A stretch of DNA of 34,751 bases from an uncultured bacterium (GCA_949293185.1 CASFCQ010000014.1:1-34751); one strand, 5' to 3'; shown: positions 1 through 8,732, numbered from the stretch's first letter. Program-made: numbers and translations. Notes: a model not told the origin generated them from the sequence alone.

Positions 1-144
1 GAGTTGACTAAATGTCAACTTGAAATAGAGGCAGTCAAAGGAAAAATAAAATTTTTCCGTGACGTATTAAAATTAGAAAAAATGAACGTAAAGAAAAAAA
101 TATTTGTTAATAGAATGCAATTGTTTATAAAACATAAATTATAG
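1..144 (+). CDS. 3' end of an unidentified gene (partial)
   Basis: Frame 1 is open from the first base to a TAG at 142-144, giving 47 C-terminal residues that begin ELTKCQLEIEAVKG and end LFIKHKL. The segment is rich in Lys, Glu, Leu and Ile and is probably helical with a basic tail. No domain can be recognised from so short a piece. It is followed within 20 bases by a long hairpin (161-206) that could terminate it. It is called because the frame is open to the window edge and the composition looks protein-like; a chance open frame in AT-rich DNA cannot be excluded. Confidence 0.45.
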   Translation, partial: ELTKCQLEIEAVKGKIKFFRDVLKLEKMNVKKKIFVNRMQLFIKHKL

Positions 145-160
145 GTTTAGTTTTTTATTT

Positions 161-206
161 GTTCATTTCTTTTCTTTTTTTGCGACGAAAAAGAAAAGAA
201 ACGAAC
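161..206 (+). terminator. Long T-rich/A-rich hairpin after the partial gene, also the tail of repeat copy A
   Basis: The arms 161-179 and 188-206 are inverted repeats of 19 bp with one mismatch, around the 8-base loop TTGCGACG. The left arm is pyrimidine-rich and the right arm purine-rich. It lies 17 bases after the TAG of the partial gene and may end its transcript, but there is no clean T-run after the hairpin. The right arm belongs to the pyrimidine tract (GGTTCGTTT box, minus strand) of structured element A. Confidence 0.4.
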
Positions 207-368
207 CAAAGAAAAGAAAAAGGACGCTAGTCAAAAAACACTGTAAATTTTTAGAATAAATTTTGCATCCACTCCACTGCGTTACGGTCTGTCAAAATTC
301 ACTCTAAAAACTAACAGTGTTTAATCGTAATCCTGCGGCAGAGCCGCTTACACTGCTTACGCAGTTTT
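161..368 (-). repeat. Structured repeat element, copy A (reads leftward)
   Basis: Read on the minus strand it has two small GC-rich hairpins (plus coordinates 352-365 and 335-347), then a GGATTACGATTA box (333-322). A large imperfect hairpin follows, with arm pairs 314-322/236-244, 303-310/248-255 and 293-299/259-265. Its loop carries GACCG (289-285) and GAGTGGA (274-268). Then come TAGCGT (229-224), a pyrimidine tract with GGTTCGTTT (207-199) and TCGCAAA (185-179). The same boxes occur in the same order in copy B at the right edge, while the arm sequences differ but remain complementary. No reading frame explains it. Function is unknown; a multicopy structured RNA or a DNA-hairpin repeat are both possible. 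Confidence 0.7.
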
Positions 369-502
369 AATTTATCTTATGTTAAGAAATAATTATTTTG
401 TTATGGACAATTACAAGAATCACTGTCATTTTATAGTATCCTTGGAATTAGCTATATGAGTTTTGAATATTAATTTTGAATGAATAATGAAAGGATTATA
501 AA

Positions 503-982
503 ATGTCTATTGAAATAGCAAAAGAGTATCTTAAAAAATTTAATAAAGACAAAGATGTAATTGAGCTGGGTGAATCTACAGCGACTGTCGAACTTGCTGC
601 TAAAGCTCTCGGGGTAATACCTGCAAGAATAGCTAAAACACTGTCTTTTAAAACAGACAGCGGCTGTGTATTGATAGTTGCCGCCGGTGACACAAAAATT
701 GATAATAAAAAATACAAGCAATACTTTGGAACAAAAGCAAAAATGCTCACTCCTGATGAGGTTGTTGAAAACATAGGTCATGCTGTGGGCGGTGTATGTC
801 CGTTTGGTATTAGGGATGATATCAACATCTACTGCGATGTGTCTATGCAGAGATTTGATACGGTTTTTCCTGCATGCGGAAGTGCTAATTCTGCAATAGA
901 GCTGACCTGTGACGAGCTGTTCAACATTGCAAACGCCAGAGACTGGGTCGATGTTTGCAAAATTCCTGAAATGACTGCATAA
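503..982 (+). CDS. YbaK/EbsC-family aminoacyl-tRNA deacylase (Cys-tRNA(Pro)-type editing)
   Basis: The 159-residue protein spans one YbaK/EbsC domain, the usual full length of this family. The hallmark GHAVGGVCPFG loop lies near residues 92-102, and a conserved Lys sits in AKTL (residue 45), the position that is essential in E. coli YbaK. Members hydrolyse mischarged aminoacyl-tRNA such as Cys-tRNA(Pro) in the cytoplasm; the exact substrate cannot be told from sequence. The ATG follows GAAAGGATTATAAA, a good ribosome-binding site. It has no operon partner: the next gene downstream has its own promoter and a palindrome between. Confidence 0.88.
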   Translation: MSIEIAKEYLKKFNKDKDVIELGESTATVELAAKALGVIPARIAKTLSFKTDSGCVLIVAAGDTKIDNKKYKQYFGTKAKMLTPDEVVENIGHAVGGVCPFGIRDDINIYCDVSMQRFDTVFPACGSANSAIELTCDELFNIANARDWVDVCKIPEMTA

Positions 983-1007
983 TTTTTATTAATAGAAAAA
1001 ATGAATT

Positions 1008-1056
1008 GTTGTCATAATAACATGTTGTTATTATGATAACATTATGTTAGTATAAT
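1008..1056 (+). promoter_or_regulatory. Palindromic operator and promoter of the TolC-like gene
   Basis: A near-perfect inverted repeat lies at 1008-1040, with outer arms GTTGTCATAATAACA and TGTTATTATGATAAC. The central 11 bp (1012-1022 against 1026-1036) are exact around a 3-base spacer. A perfect -10 box TATAAT follows at 1051-1056, 27 bases before the ATG, so the palindrome covers the -35 region. This is the geometry of a TetR/MarR-type repressor site. No such regulator is encoded in the window. The repeat could instead be a weak terminator for the upstream gene, but it has no T-tail. Confidence 0.6.
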
Positions 1057-1082
1057 AACAATAATTCTTCGAGGAGAATAGA

Positions 1083-2462
1083 ATGAAGTATAAAAAAGCA
1101 CTGGCTGCACTTATAACACTTAGTATTAGCGGCATGTACATGCTTCCGCTGCCGGCATTAGCCAAAAATAAAAATAAAGATGAAAATAAAGTTATAAAAT
1201 CTCAGGTATCACAGTACCAGATAGATTATATCAATATGCCATGGTGGGAAACCTTTAACGATGAGTATCTTAACGGATATATTGATAAAGCGATAAGAAA
1301 CAATCATGACCTTAAGGTTGCCACACTTCGTATAGAACAGTACAGACAGCTTGAAAAAATGCAGCTGGCTAATGAACTTCCGACTGTGTCCGGAGGATTT
1401 GCGCCGGCAGGTCTTAAGCTTCCGGGGCAGACTAACACATCCGGAATGTGGGCATTCCCGCTTATGGTGCATTATGAGGCTGATATTTTCTTAAAAAACA
1501 GAGACAAAACCCGCTCCGCTAAAAAAGACTGGGAAAAAGCAAAAATAGAAGAGAGAGCGGCTTTTATTACGGTAGCTTCGGCTGTCGGCTCTACATATTT
1601 TAATATAATTAAAGCTGACAAGCTTATTGAACTGCAAAAAGATATTATTAAAGACAGAAAACAGATATATGAGCTGATGTCTGAAAGAAACAAAGTCGGC
1701 TTAACTTCAACAGCTGATGTTGTCAGGGCAAACAAGTCTTATGTGGCAGCACAGGCTGATTTGCTTGACCTTGAAAAATCAAGAACAACGCTGCTCAACT
1801 CTCTTGCTGTTTTGATTGGCGAAAGCCCTGTTAACAGTGCGTCATTGCCCAGAGCAAGCTATGAAGATTCTTATCTTGTAAAAGTACCGGAATCTATTCC
1901 GTCGGAAATCATTGACCAGCGTCCTGATTTCCTTGCTGCTGAAATTTCTGTCGAAAAAGCAGGTATAGATAAAAGAGCCGCCAAAAAAGAATTTTTGCCG
2001 CGTATTAATTTAATAGGGCTGCTTTCATTCAGTTCTTCCGCATTAAATACTGCTTTTAACTGGAGTAATGTACTGGGTATGCTCGGCGCAAGCGCCATGT
2101 TGGACCTGTTTGCCGGAGGAAGAAAAGTTGCAAATTTAAAATTGCAAAAAAATCTGTTTAATCAGACACTCGAAAACTATTACAAAACCAACCTGACAGC
2201 GATACAGGAGGTTAATGATTCTCTTGCCGTTCTAAAACAGGATGATAAAAAATACAAAACAAATCTTGATGTATTTAACCTGGAAAAAGAGGATTTTGCC
2301 TACAGTACGCATAAGTATGATGAAGGCTTGATTTCTTATCTGGACTTGCTTCAGAGAAGAGAAAATCTCTTATCAATGAACAAACTTGTTGTATCTAACA
2401 AACTTGACTGTAATATTGATTACATAGGATTGTACAAGGCAACAGGGGCAAAAATTCAATAA
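1083..2462 (+). CDS. TolC/NodT-family outer membrane efflux protein
   Basis: The 459-residue protein starts with a clear signal peptide (KYKK, hydrophobic stretch, PALA cleavage near residue 27) and then shows the OMF fold. The MPWWETFNDEYLNGYIDKAI segment is the typical N-terminal motif, followed by two long helical repeats around residues 90-250 and 280-450. Such proteins trimerise into an outer-membrane and periplasm channel for tripartite pumps or type I secretion. There is no lipobox Cys, unlike OprM. No membrane-fusion or inner-membrane pump gene is adjacent, so its partner must be elsewhere. Start: ATG after CGAGGAGAATAGA. It is single-gene, with its own promoter and a terminator at 2518-2562. 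Confidence 0.9.
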   Translation: MKYKKALAALITLSISGMYMLPLPALAKNKNKDENKVIKSQVSQYQIDYINMPWWETFNDEYLNGYIDKAIRNNHDLKVATLRIEQYRQLEKMQLANELPTVSGGFAPAGLKLPGQTNTSGMWAFPLMVHYEADIFLKNRDKTRSAKKDWEKAKIEERAAFITVASAVGSTYFNIIKADKLIELQKDIIKDRKQIYELMSERNKVGLTSTADVVRANKSYVAAQADLLDLEKSRTTLLNSLAVLIGESPVNSASLPRASYEDSYLVKVPESIPSEIIDQRPDFLAAEISVEKAGIDKRAAKKEFLPRINLIGLLSFSSSALNTAFNWSNVLGMLGASAMLDLFAGGRKVANLKLQKNLFNQTLENYYKTNLTAIQEVNDSLAVLKQDDKKYKTNLDVFNLEKEDFAYSTHKYDEGLISYLDLLQRRENLLSMNKLVVSNKLDCNIDYIGLYKATGAKIQ

Positions 2463-2517
2463 AAATTGGACTAATCCAATATTCATAATAACCACACACT
2501 TCTTATATAAGAACTTT

Positions 2518-2562
2518 ATACCGCAGACACGAACCTCCCAATGTTCAATGCGGTATTTTTTT
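2518..2562 (+). terminator. Rho-independent terminator of the TolC-like gene
   Basis: Arms ATACCGCA (2518-2525) and TGCGGTAT (2549-2556) are perfectly complementary around a 23-base loop and are followed by a T-run to 2562. The T-run overlaps the TAA of the convergent PHP gene (2561-2563). Confidence 0.8.
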
Positions 2563-3895
2563 ATGCTCTGCTGTATATTCTAAAACCGTGGGAATCTATA
2601 CCGCCTGTCTGCTTAAGATTGTATTTTTCGGCTGTTGATTCTATTGCTTTTAATCGTTCGTAATGTTTTTTGCCTGAATATGACTGGTAATATTTTTCAT
2701 ATGCATAGGCTCTGTCTTTACCGTATTTTTTATAGAAATACCAGAATTCATCAAAAAATGAAAATAAATCTGCATCAACATAATTTGTATTTATTCTTGC
2801 AGGATGGGCAATGCTGGCTAATCCGTATTCAATGGTATTTATAAACTTAAGCGTGTCCAAAAAGTCTGAAAACGCTTCTATTTTTCTTGTTTTATCGGGA
2901 TGTGATTTTTCGCATATTGCTTTTGCCTGCAAAAGATATTGCTCAATATGTTGGGGAATTTGTGAAAGTACTATGTTGTATTTGTTGTCTGTAATAAGGT
3001 TCAGGTATTTTTCAAGAGCATCTTTGTATATGTAAAAATATTTTTCGTTGTTAAATAAACTTTTAAATTTAAAAACAGGCTTTTCATAGCTCAAAAGATT
3101 TTTGTCTGTATTTTCTTTTATTAATATTTTTTGTATTTCAGGGTTATTGTCCACATAATAAGAGTACAAAGTGCGGGCAAAAATATATTTTTTTAACGGA
3201 TGGCTTACCTCGTCCTGACCTTTGGTAATCATTGGATGAATTTTGGACGCCTCATCAAGTGACAGATTGAGTTTCAACTCTGTTAATAAAGGTGAAAGCA
3301 TCTCTTTTAAATTATTAAGCGTTTTATTGGCGAGTTCGAGCTTTAAGTTCATCTTGTTTTCAAGAAAATGGTTCAGACTCTGTTCAAACGGGTTTACACA
3401 GTATAAAAGTGTATGAATATCAAGTGTCTTAAGCTGATTTGAAAACCCTGTTGCTACTGTTGAAATTTCAACGCCCAAAACAATTTTTAAGTTTTTGTAT
3501 TTGTCAGGAGTTTTGGTAATTATTGGCAAAACTTTTTGAGCACTTTGTACTGTATCGTGATCAGTGATTCCTATAAGGAATCCAAAGCATCCGTTAGCTG
3601 CATTGTCATCGGCTATCTTTGATGCTGAGTCGAGTATTTGTTCAATATCGGCAAGTCCGTCAGAGGCGTTTGTGTGCACGTGTAAGTTTGCACAAAACTT
3701 GTGATTTTTTACATTTGATAAATCAAATGCATCAATTTTATTCTTGTCAATACGTATTCCAGGGGAAAAGTTTTGTATATCCAGTTTGGGAAGAATTGTG
3801 CAAAACTCATTTTCCCCGACAATCGGATTTAATAAAGACAAATCTGTTATACCGAGTCTTTTCGCCAGTGCTTTTTTATAATTCTCATCAAACAT
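2561..3895 (-). CDS. PHP-domain metal-dependent phosphoesterase
   Basis: The 444-residue protein carries the full set of PHP metal ligands: HVHTNASDG at residues 72-80, GITDHDT near 110-116, the GVEIS Glu near 142, AHP in SIAHPARI late in the protein, and GIDSHGF near the end. The PHP fold uses a trinuclear metal site to hydrolyse phosphoesters, in families ranging from histidinol-phosphatase to YciV/TrpH nucleases. A helical insertion of about 190 residues between the third and fourth motifs, and about 65 extra residues at the N-terminus, make it larger than TrpH (about 290), so substrate prediction is unsafe. It lies 26 bases after the L,D-transpeptidase gene and is probably co-transcribed. 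The ribosome-binding site is weak. Confidence 0.82.
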   Translation of the reverse strand: MFDENYKKALAKRLGITDLSLLNPIVGENEFCTILPKLDIQNFSPGIRIDKNKIDAFDLSNVKNHKFCANLHVHTNASDGLADIEQILDSASKIADDNAANGCFGFLIGITDHDTVQSAQKVLPIITKTPDKYKNLKIVLGVEISTVATGFSNQLKTLDIHTLLYCVNPFEQSLNHFLENKMNLKLELANKTLNNLKEMLSPLLTELKLNLSLDEASKIHPMITKGQDEVSHPLKKYIFARTLYSYYVDNNPEIQKILIKENTDKNLLSYEKPVFKFKSLFNNEKYFYIYKDALEKYLNLITDNKYNIVLSQIPQHIEQYLLQAKAICEKSHPDKTRKIEAFSDFLDTLKFINTIEYGLASIAHPARINTNYVDADLFSFFDEFWYFYKKYGKDRAYAYEKYYQSYSGKKHYERLKAIESTAEKYNLKQTGGIDSHGFRIYSRA

Positions 3896-3921
3896 ACTGC
3901 AATAATATCATGAATAAGTGG

Positions 3922-4623
3922 TTATTGTATAAGCACCAAATCTCCTCGTTTTACTTCTTTTGCAATTTGTTTAATGATTTCGTTATCCATTCTTATGCAG
4001 CCTAAAGATGCATATTTGCCAAGACTTCGGGGATTGTTGTTGCCGTGGATAAATTCTCCTGTCTTTGCTCTTTTGCCGGTTTCAGGGTCGAGTTTTTCCA
4101 GTATAAGTGCTCTCGGACCATAGTCCCAGGGCTTTTTGTGACGTTTGGTAGATGCAGGAGCAGATTTGTACGGATAAGATTCAACCGCTATAACGACTCT
4201 CAGCCCCTTGTCTGTCGGTGTTCTGGGTTTTCCTGTGGCGACGAGATACGCGCATTGAGCTTCTCCGTCTTTGTTATATTTATAAAGAACATTTTTTGAT
4301 ACATCAACTACTATCTTAACCAGTGTATCTTTGCCGCACAGTTTTATTTTCGGGCTGGGTGCGTTTTTTAACACTAGCGGGTTATTTGTGCCTTGCGGCA
4401 AAATTTCTGCAGATGCTGTATCCGCTGCTAATACAGGAGTGTCTTTAGCATTTTTCAATGAATCCTGTTTGACTGTTAAGGTATCAATATTGTTGTGTAA
4501 AAAAGTATCGCGTGGAAGCGTCATACTGTTTACTTTTCCGCAGGAAGCAACTCCGCACACTGTTGCTGCAGCCAGTGTAATTCCAAGGGCTTTTTTTAAA
4601 CTGATGTTATTAATTATTTTCAT
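3922..4623 (-). CDS. L,D-transpeptidase (YkuD) lipoprotein
   Basis: The frame extends upstream to 4776, but the ATG at 4623 is preferred because it begins a good lipoprotein signal (KK, hydrophobic core, VASC lipobox with Cys 28); the 51 residues upstream look untranslated. The protein is 233 residues. A Ser/Thr/Asn-rich linker leads to a C-terminal YkuD domain with HGNNNPRSLGKYASLGCIR, which contains the catalytic His and Cys. YkuD enzymes form 3-3 peptidoglycan crosslinks or attach lipoproteins to peptidoglycan in the periplasm. It is the first gene of a likely two-gene unit with the PHP gene and is divergent from the 771-residue orphan. Confidence 0.88.
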   Translation of the reverse strand: MKIINNISLKKALGITLAAATVCGVASCGKVNSMTLPRDTFLHNNIDTLTVKQDSLKNAKDTPVLAADTASAEILPQGTNNPLVLKNAPSPKIKLCGKDTLVKIVVDVSKNVLYKYNKDGEAQCAYLVATGKPRTPTDKGLRVVIAVESYPYKSAPASTKRHKKPWDYGPRALILEKLDPETGKRAKTGEFIHGNNNPRSLGKYASLGCIRMDNEIIKQIAKEVKRGDLVLIQ

Positions 4624-4759
4624 ATTGATTTTATAAAACAATAATAAAAATAAATTTGCTATTTCAAGATATTTTATATTGTAAAATTTTATGACAACTA
4701 AAATCCATATACAACAAAAAAAATCTTTACGGTTTTTTGTTAAACTGCAGGAGAGATAA

Positions 4760-7075
4760 ATGAAAATTAACAACATTACAACAGGTTTTTACAGCCCTAA
4801 ATTTAAAAATCTAAAAAATAATACAGAAAATAATACAGAAGTTACACACAGCAGACATATTGAATATCTGCCTGCCTATAGCTATATTTCATTTAAAGCT
4901 AAAAATAAAAAGATTAATCCGGAAAATGAAACCCAAAAACTTCTAAAACAGTTTGATAGTATTCTTGCATCGGATATGGATATTGACGGACTTATTCGTT
5001 TGTACGAAAGACAGCTCTTTGCACAGATGGAGCAAAAAAAGAAAAAAGCCGACGAACTTTTGAAAGAAGCAGAGATGCTGGAAAAGGCAACATATTTAAA
5101 TCCCCAACAAATGGCAGAGAGAATGTTGACATTAGAAAAAGAGTTTAACAGTATTCAGAAAAATCTTTTGAAGTTTAAGCCTTTTGTAATTCCCAAGCCT
5201 GTTGCTCCGGAGCTGGATAATGCATTGATTAGCAGATTCAAATTTGCCCTGCAGGAAGATAACTACAACCTTGATAAGGTTTTTAAAGCTTATTACGCTT
5301 CATTGAATGAGATAAATAGCATTGAGGACTTGCATAAAAATTATCCCAAAATAGAAATTCCTGACAATCCTGCCGATGTTGTCGCCAAAAAGATTTCTGA
5401 AATTTTAACACGGGATTTTTATGAAAATCTTGATGTGCTGATGCATAAGAAAGATGAACAGGAAATTTATAACTTTGTTACGGGCAAAATAAAAGAAATA
5501 ATAAAACAAAGCCGCAAAACTGATACAAATGAAATTTATGCTCTTGTTGTTATTCCTGCTTGCGAAATAATACTCGACAAATACGACAAATTGCGCACAA
5601 CTGATGCTTTTGCTTCTGTTCCGCAGTTTAGAAAAAACAAAACAATACAAATCAGCGACAACGATGTAAAATTGCTTGCAATAAATTTTGATGATTTTGT
5701 GTTGCACGTGTTAAGGGAACATTATTTAAATGACAAAAAGCTGAACGATATAACTTATACGGAAAAAGGGCTGACAATACCTGTTGCTTCGCTCAAAGAG
5801 AACTGCTATAAGTTTGATAAAATATCAGAAAAAATACGCGCAATGATATTGGCTGCCAAACAAATTCAAGCAGCAAAACGTGATTATGAAAATTTTGATG
5901 ATACGAAATTGAGAGAAAGTTTAAATAATCTTGCTGCAAGTGAAGTTGGTAATAATGAGGAGATTTTTGAACACATTGTTGCTTTTGACTCCTGCAACTT
6001 TGGAGAACAGGACAAAAAATATCTGATTAAATTTTTGAGGCTGCTTGATTCGCTTAAAGATAATGAACTTTCAGAAGAGCAGGCTCTTGAGATTATTAAA
6101 AAAGAAAACCTTCGCCCATTAGAGACAGAAACGTTAAATGAGCTGGAAAAACAAAATGTTGTTGAATCACTAAAACTGCGACAAAAACAAGCCCTGCAGC
6201 TAAATTTTATGAAATCGGAATTTGACAGTGCTATGAATTTGCTTTATCAGAATGATTTAAGCAATGTTGCAGCAATATGCGCAAAATATCGACCGGTTAA
6301 TCTTGATGAAGAATCAATTCAAAATGCTAAATTTGTTATCAATCTTGTTTTAAGCAATGACAATGATGATTTTACAAATGTAAAAAATACTATAAAAAAC
6401 TGGGATACGTATAACTATTACAAAGATAACGAATACAGCCTGTTTTCGGAATCTCAAAAATATGCAGCAAAACAAGACGGCTCAATCGATATTAACAAAG
6501 CCGGAATCTATTTAGGCTGTGCCGAAATTGTTTTAAATTCAGAGCAGGCTCTTGAATATCTTCCTGATAAAGATATTGTAAGCGCTGTTATTCAAAAATC
6601 CGGCTCGCAGAAAAAAGCAATAGAACACCTTAGTAAATATGAAGAATACAAGCAGCTTTCCCCCGAGCAAAAATCGCATTTATTAAACTTTGTTGACAAT
6701 TTTAACCCGAAAGATAATGTTGAAAAGTTTATACTGAAAAATATTATTGAAAATGAATATGCCAAAACAGACACTGTGTCTAAAGCTAATGTAAACTCCA
6801 ATGATACTGTTGATGTAACAATAACAGCATCAGCAAAACAACAAATACTGGATAAGTATATGTTTCCGGGATGTTTGGATTTTATGTGCGATTTTGAAAG
6901 AGCAATGACCTCTTTTGCTACGGAGCGCGGAACATCCGGCATAAAGAGAACAACCAAAAATAACAAAGCTATGGAATACAAGATGGAAATAAAGCTTGCA
7001 AATCACGATGACAGGCTGTTTGCTTCTAAAAAAGATTACTGTTTTGATGTGTTTTCCGATAAAGGACTGCACTGA
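4760..7075 (+). CDS. Large helical orphan protein with SFKAK N-terminal motif
   Basis: This 771-residue protein is not recognised. It starts at an ATG after CAGGAGAGATAA, a strong ribosome-binding site. Residues 1-43 are Asn/Thr-rich and disordered-looking and lead to a SFKAKNKK motif (44-51). Charged helical sequence follows, including a coiled-coil-like stretch at about 85-115, and then many Lys/Glu/Asn-rich helices. The last 100 residues look more ordered (MFPGCLDFMCDFERAMTSF). There is no signal peptide and no membrane segment. Comparable short Phe-Lys or Phe-Gly N-terminal motifs occur in the nucleotidase at 14520-16127. It is divergent from the transpeptidase and ends 11 bases from gcvPA. 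No function is assigned. Confidence 0.8.
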   Translation: MKINNITTGFYSPKFKNLKNNTENNTEVTHSRHIEYLPAYSYISFKAKNKKINPENETQKLLKQFDSILASDMDIDGLIRLYERQLFAQMEQKKKKADELLKEAEMLEKATYLNPQQMAERMLTLEKEFNSIQKNLLKFKPFVIPKPVAPELDNALISRFKFALQEDNYNLDKVFKAYYASLNEINSIEDLHKNYPKIEIPDNPADVVAKKISEILTRDFYENLDVLMHKKDEQEIYNFVTGKIKEIIKQSRKTDTNEIYALVVIPACEIILDKYDKLRTTDAFASVPQFRKNKTIQISDNDVKLLAINFDDFVLHVLREHYLNDKKLNDITYTEKGLTIPVASLKENCYKFDKISEKIRAMILAAKQIQAAKRDYENFDDTKLRESLNNLAASEVGNNEEIFEHIVAFDSCNFGEQDKKYLIKFLRLLDSLKDNELSEEQALEIIKKENLRPLETETLNELEKQNVVESLKLRQKQALQLNFMKSEFDSAMNLLYQNDLSNVAAICAKYRPVNLDEESIQNAKFVINLVLSNDNDDFTNVKNTIKNWDTYNYYKDNEYSLFSESQKYAAKQDGSIDINKAGIYLGCAEIVLNSEQALEYLPDKDIVSAVIQKSGSQKKAIEHLSKYEEYKQLSPEQKSHLLNFVDNFNPKDNVEKFILKNIIENEYAKTDTVSKANVNSNDTVDVTITASAKQQILDKYMFPGCLDFMCDFERAMTSFATERGTSGIKRTTKNNKAMEYKMEIKLANHDDRLFASKKDYCFDVFSDKGLH

Positions 7076-7086
7076 TTATTTTGTCA

Positions 7087-8340
7087 CTATACAGCAAAAT
7101 AAACGTAGTTTTCAATTTCTTCATCCGTGTTCATTTCCGTAACACAAACAAGAACCCTGTTATCATCAAGTTTTATACCGCCGAGTATTTTATTGTCTTT
7201 TAAATTAGACAAAAACTCATTGGCATTGCTGACTTTTAGCACAAATTCATTAAAAAAGTTTTTTGATTGCAGCTCAAATCCCTTGTCCGTAAGTTTTTCC
7301 GCCAGTGTATGCGCATTTTGCGCGCTGAGCAGTGCCGCCTGCCTTAATCCTTTTAATCCCATAACAGTTAAATAAACAGTCGTCTGCAATGCTACAAGAG
7401 CCTGATTGGAACAAATATTGCTCGTAGCTTTTTCTCTGCGTATATGCTGTTCGCGTGTTTGCAGAGTAAGGCAAAAAGCCTGATTTCCGTCAGCATCTAC
7501 TGTTCTGCCGACTACACGCCCCGGCATTTGCCTTTTGTATTTATCAAGGCAGGCAAAGTATCCTGCGTAAGGACCGCCAAATGAGAGTGTGTTTCCGACC
7601 GGCTGCAGACTGCCGACCATAACATCGCATTTAGGAGGTTCTAATACAGAAAGCGACATCAAATCACAGCAGCAAATCAGCATTGTTTTGCTGTCTGTAA
7701 TTTTTTCCTTCAGCTGTTCAACATTGTGTACAGCACCGTAGTAATCAGGTGTTTGCAGCAATACGCAGGCTATATCAGAGCCTATTTCTGACAGGTCATT
7801 TGATACCTCGATATCAGCAGCATCCGCGTAGGTATTAATTACCTGTTGATATTGAGGATTAACCCTTTTACAAACAAGCACCTTGTTTCTGCCAGTAATT
7901 CTTGCTGCCATAAGCACAGCTTCTGCACATGCTGTAGCTGCATCATACATAGAAGCATTTGAAACATCCATGTTGGTTAAATTGCATATCATTGACTGGT
8001 ATTCATAAATCGACTGCAATGTTCCCTGAGAAATTTCAGCCTGATAAGGTGTGTAAGCAGTGTTGAACTCAAACCTTGATGATATTTGAGAAACACATGC
8101 CGGAATAAAATGTTTGGAAGCGCCGCCTCCCAAAAAACAGGCATAATCTGTTTTGTTCTCAGATGCCAGTTTTTTAATTTCTCTTGTAACCTCAAGTTCT
8201 GACATTCCTTTACCGAGGTTCAGTGCACCTGTTTTTATATTCTCAGGCAAAGCTGAATACAAGTCATCACAAGACTTTAGTCCGATTGAATTTAGCATTT
8301 CCAATCGTTCAGCTTCTGTATGTGCTTCAAAATTTAGCAT
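7087..8340 (-). CDS. gcvPA: Glycine dehydrogenase (decarboxylating) subunit 1
   Basis: The 417-residue product matches the N-terminal half-type P-protein subunit: FLGGGASKHFIPACV near 70, TAYTPYQAEISQGTLQ near 95-110, and LTNMDVSNASMYDAATA near 122-138. With GcvPB it forms the PLP enzyme that decarboxylates glycine and loads aminomethyl on GcvH. The PLP-binding Lys is in GcvPB, so this subunit cannot work alone. It is slightly shorter than the B. subtilis form (about 448) but has a normal end. It is the last gene of gcvT-gcvH-gcvPA, 8 bases after gcvH, with an AAGGAAC ribosome-binding site. The usual next gene, gcvPB, is absent; a convergent orphan sits there instead. Confidence 0.93.
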   Translation of the reverse strand: MLNFEAHTEAERLEMLNSIGLKSCDDLYSALPENIKTGALNLGKGMSELEVTREIKKLASENKTDYACFLGGGASKHFIPACVSQISSRFEFNTAYTPYQAEISQGTLQSIYEYQSMICNLTNMDVSNASMYDAATACAEAVLMAARITGRNKVLVCKRVNPQYQQVINTYADAADIEVSNDLSEIGSDIACVLLQTPDYYGAVHNVEQLKEKITDSKTMLICCCDLMSLSVLEPPKCDVMVGSLQPVGNTLSFGGPYAGYFACLDKYKRQMPGRVVGRTVDADGNQAFCLTLQTREQHIRREKATSNICSNQALVALQTTVYLTVMGLKGLRQAALLSAQNAHTLAEKLTDKGFELQSKNFFNEFVLKVSNANEFLSNLKDNKILGGIKLDDNRVLVCVTEMNTDEEIENYVYFAV

Positions 8341-8348
8341 ATTGTTCC

Positions 8349-8732
8349 TTATTCTAATTCTTCTTTGTAATCCGAATATTCAAGCAAATCACCTGATTCA
8401 GCGTGAGCATCGGCGCTTTCTATTTTTACAAGCCAGCCTTCTTCAAACGGACTTTCGTTAAGAATTTCCGGTGATTCAACAATTTTTTCATTGACTTCAA
8501 TAATTTTTCCGCCAACCGGCATATAAATTTCAGAAGCAGCTTTAACAGATTCAACAGTTGCAAATACTTCGCCCTTTGAATATTCAGTACCAACTTCCGG
8601 TAATTCAACAAAAACAATATCGCCGAGCTGTTCGACTGCATAATCTGTCAAACCGATAACAAATTCGGTTTCTGACTCTTCTAGTAAATATTCATGGCTT
8701 TTGGAACATAAAATACCTTCCGGCACAATCAT
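8349..8732 (-). CDS. gcvH: Glycine cleavage system H protein
   Basis: The 127-residue length is typical of GcvH. The lipoyl-attachment motif ATVESVKAASE is present, with the modified Lys at residue 64, within the usual lipoyl fold (HEYL at the start, IGLTDYAVEQLGDIVFVELP near 26-45). It carries the aminomethyl group between the P, T and L proteins in the cytoplasm. The ATG follows TAGGAGAAAAACT. It is 21 bases from gcvT and 8 from gcvPA, so the three are one transcription unit. Confidence 0.96.
   Translation of the reverse strand: MIVPEGILCSKSHEYLLEESETEFVIGLTDYAVEQLGDIVFVELPEVGTEYSKGEVFATVESVKAASEIYMPVGGKIIEVNEKIVESPEILNESPFEEGWLVKIESADAHAESGDLLEYSDYKEELE

Noticed and set aside
161-368. Transposon or insertion sequence end
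   Set aside because: No transposase frame or target-site duplication is visible. The shared features with copy B are structural boxes, not terminal inverted repeats of a gene-bearing element.
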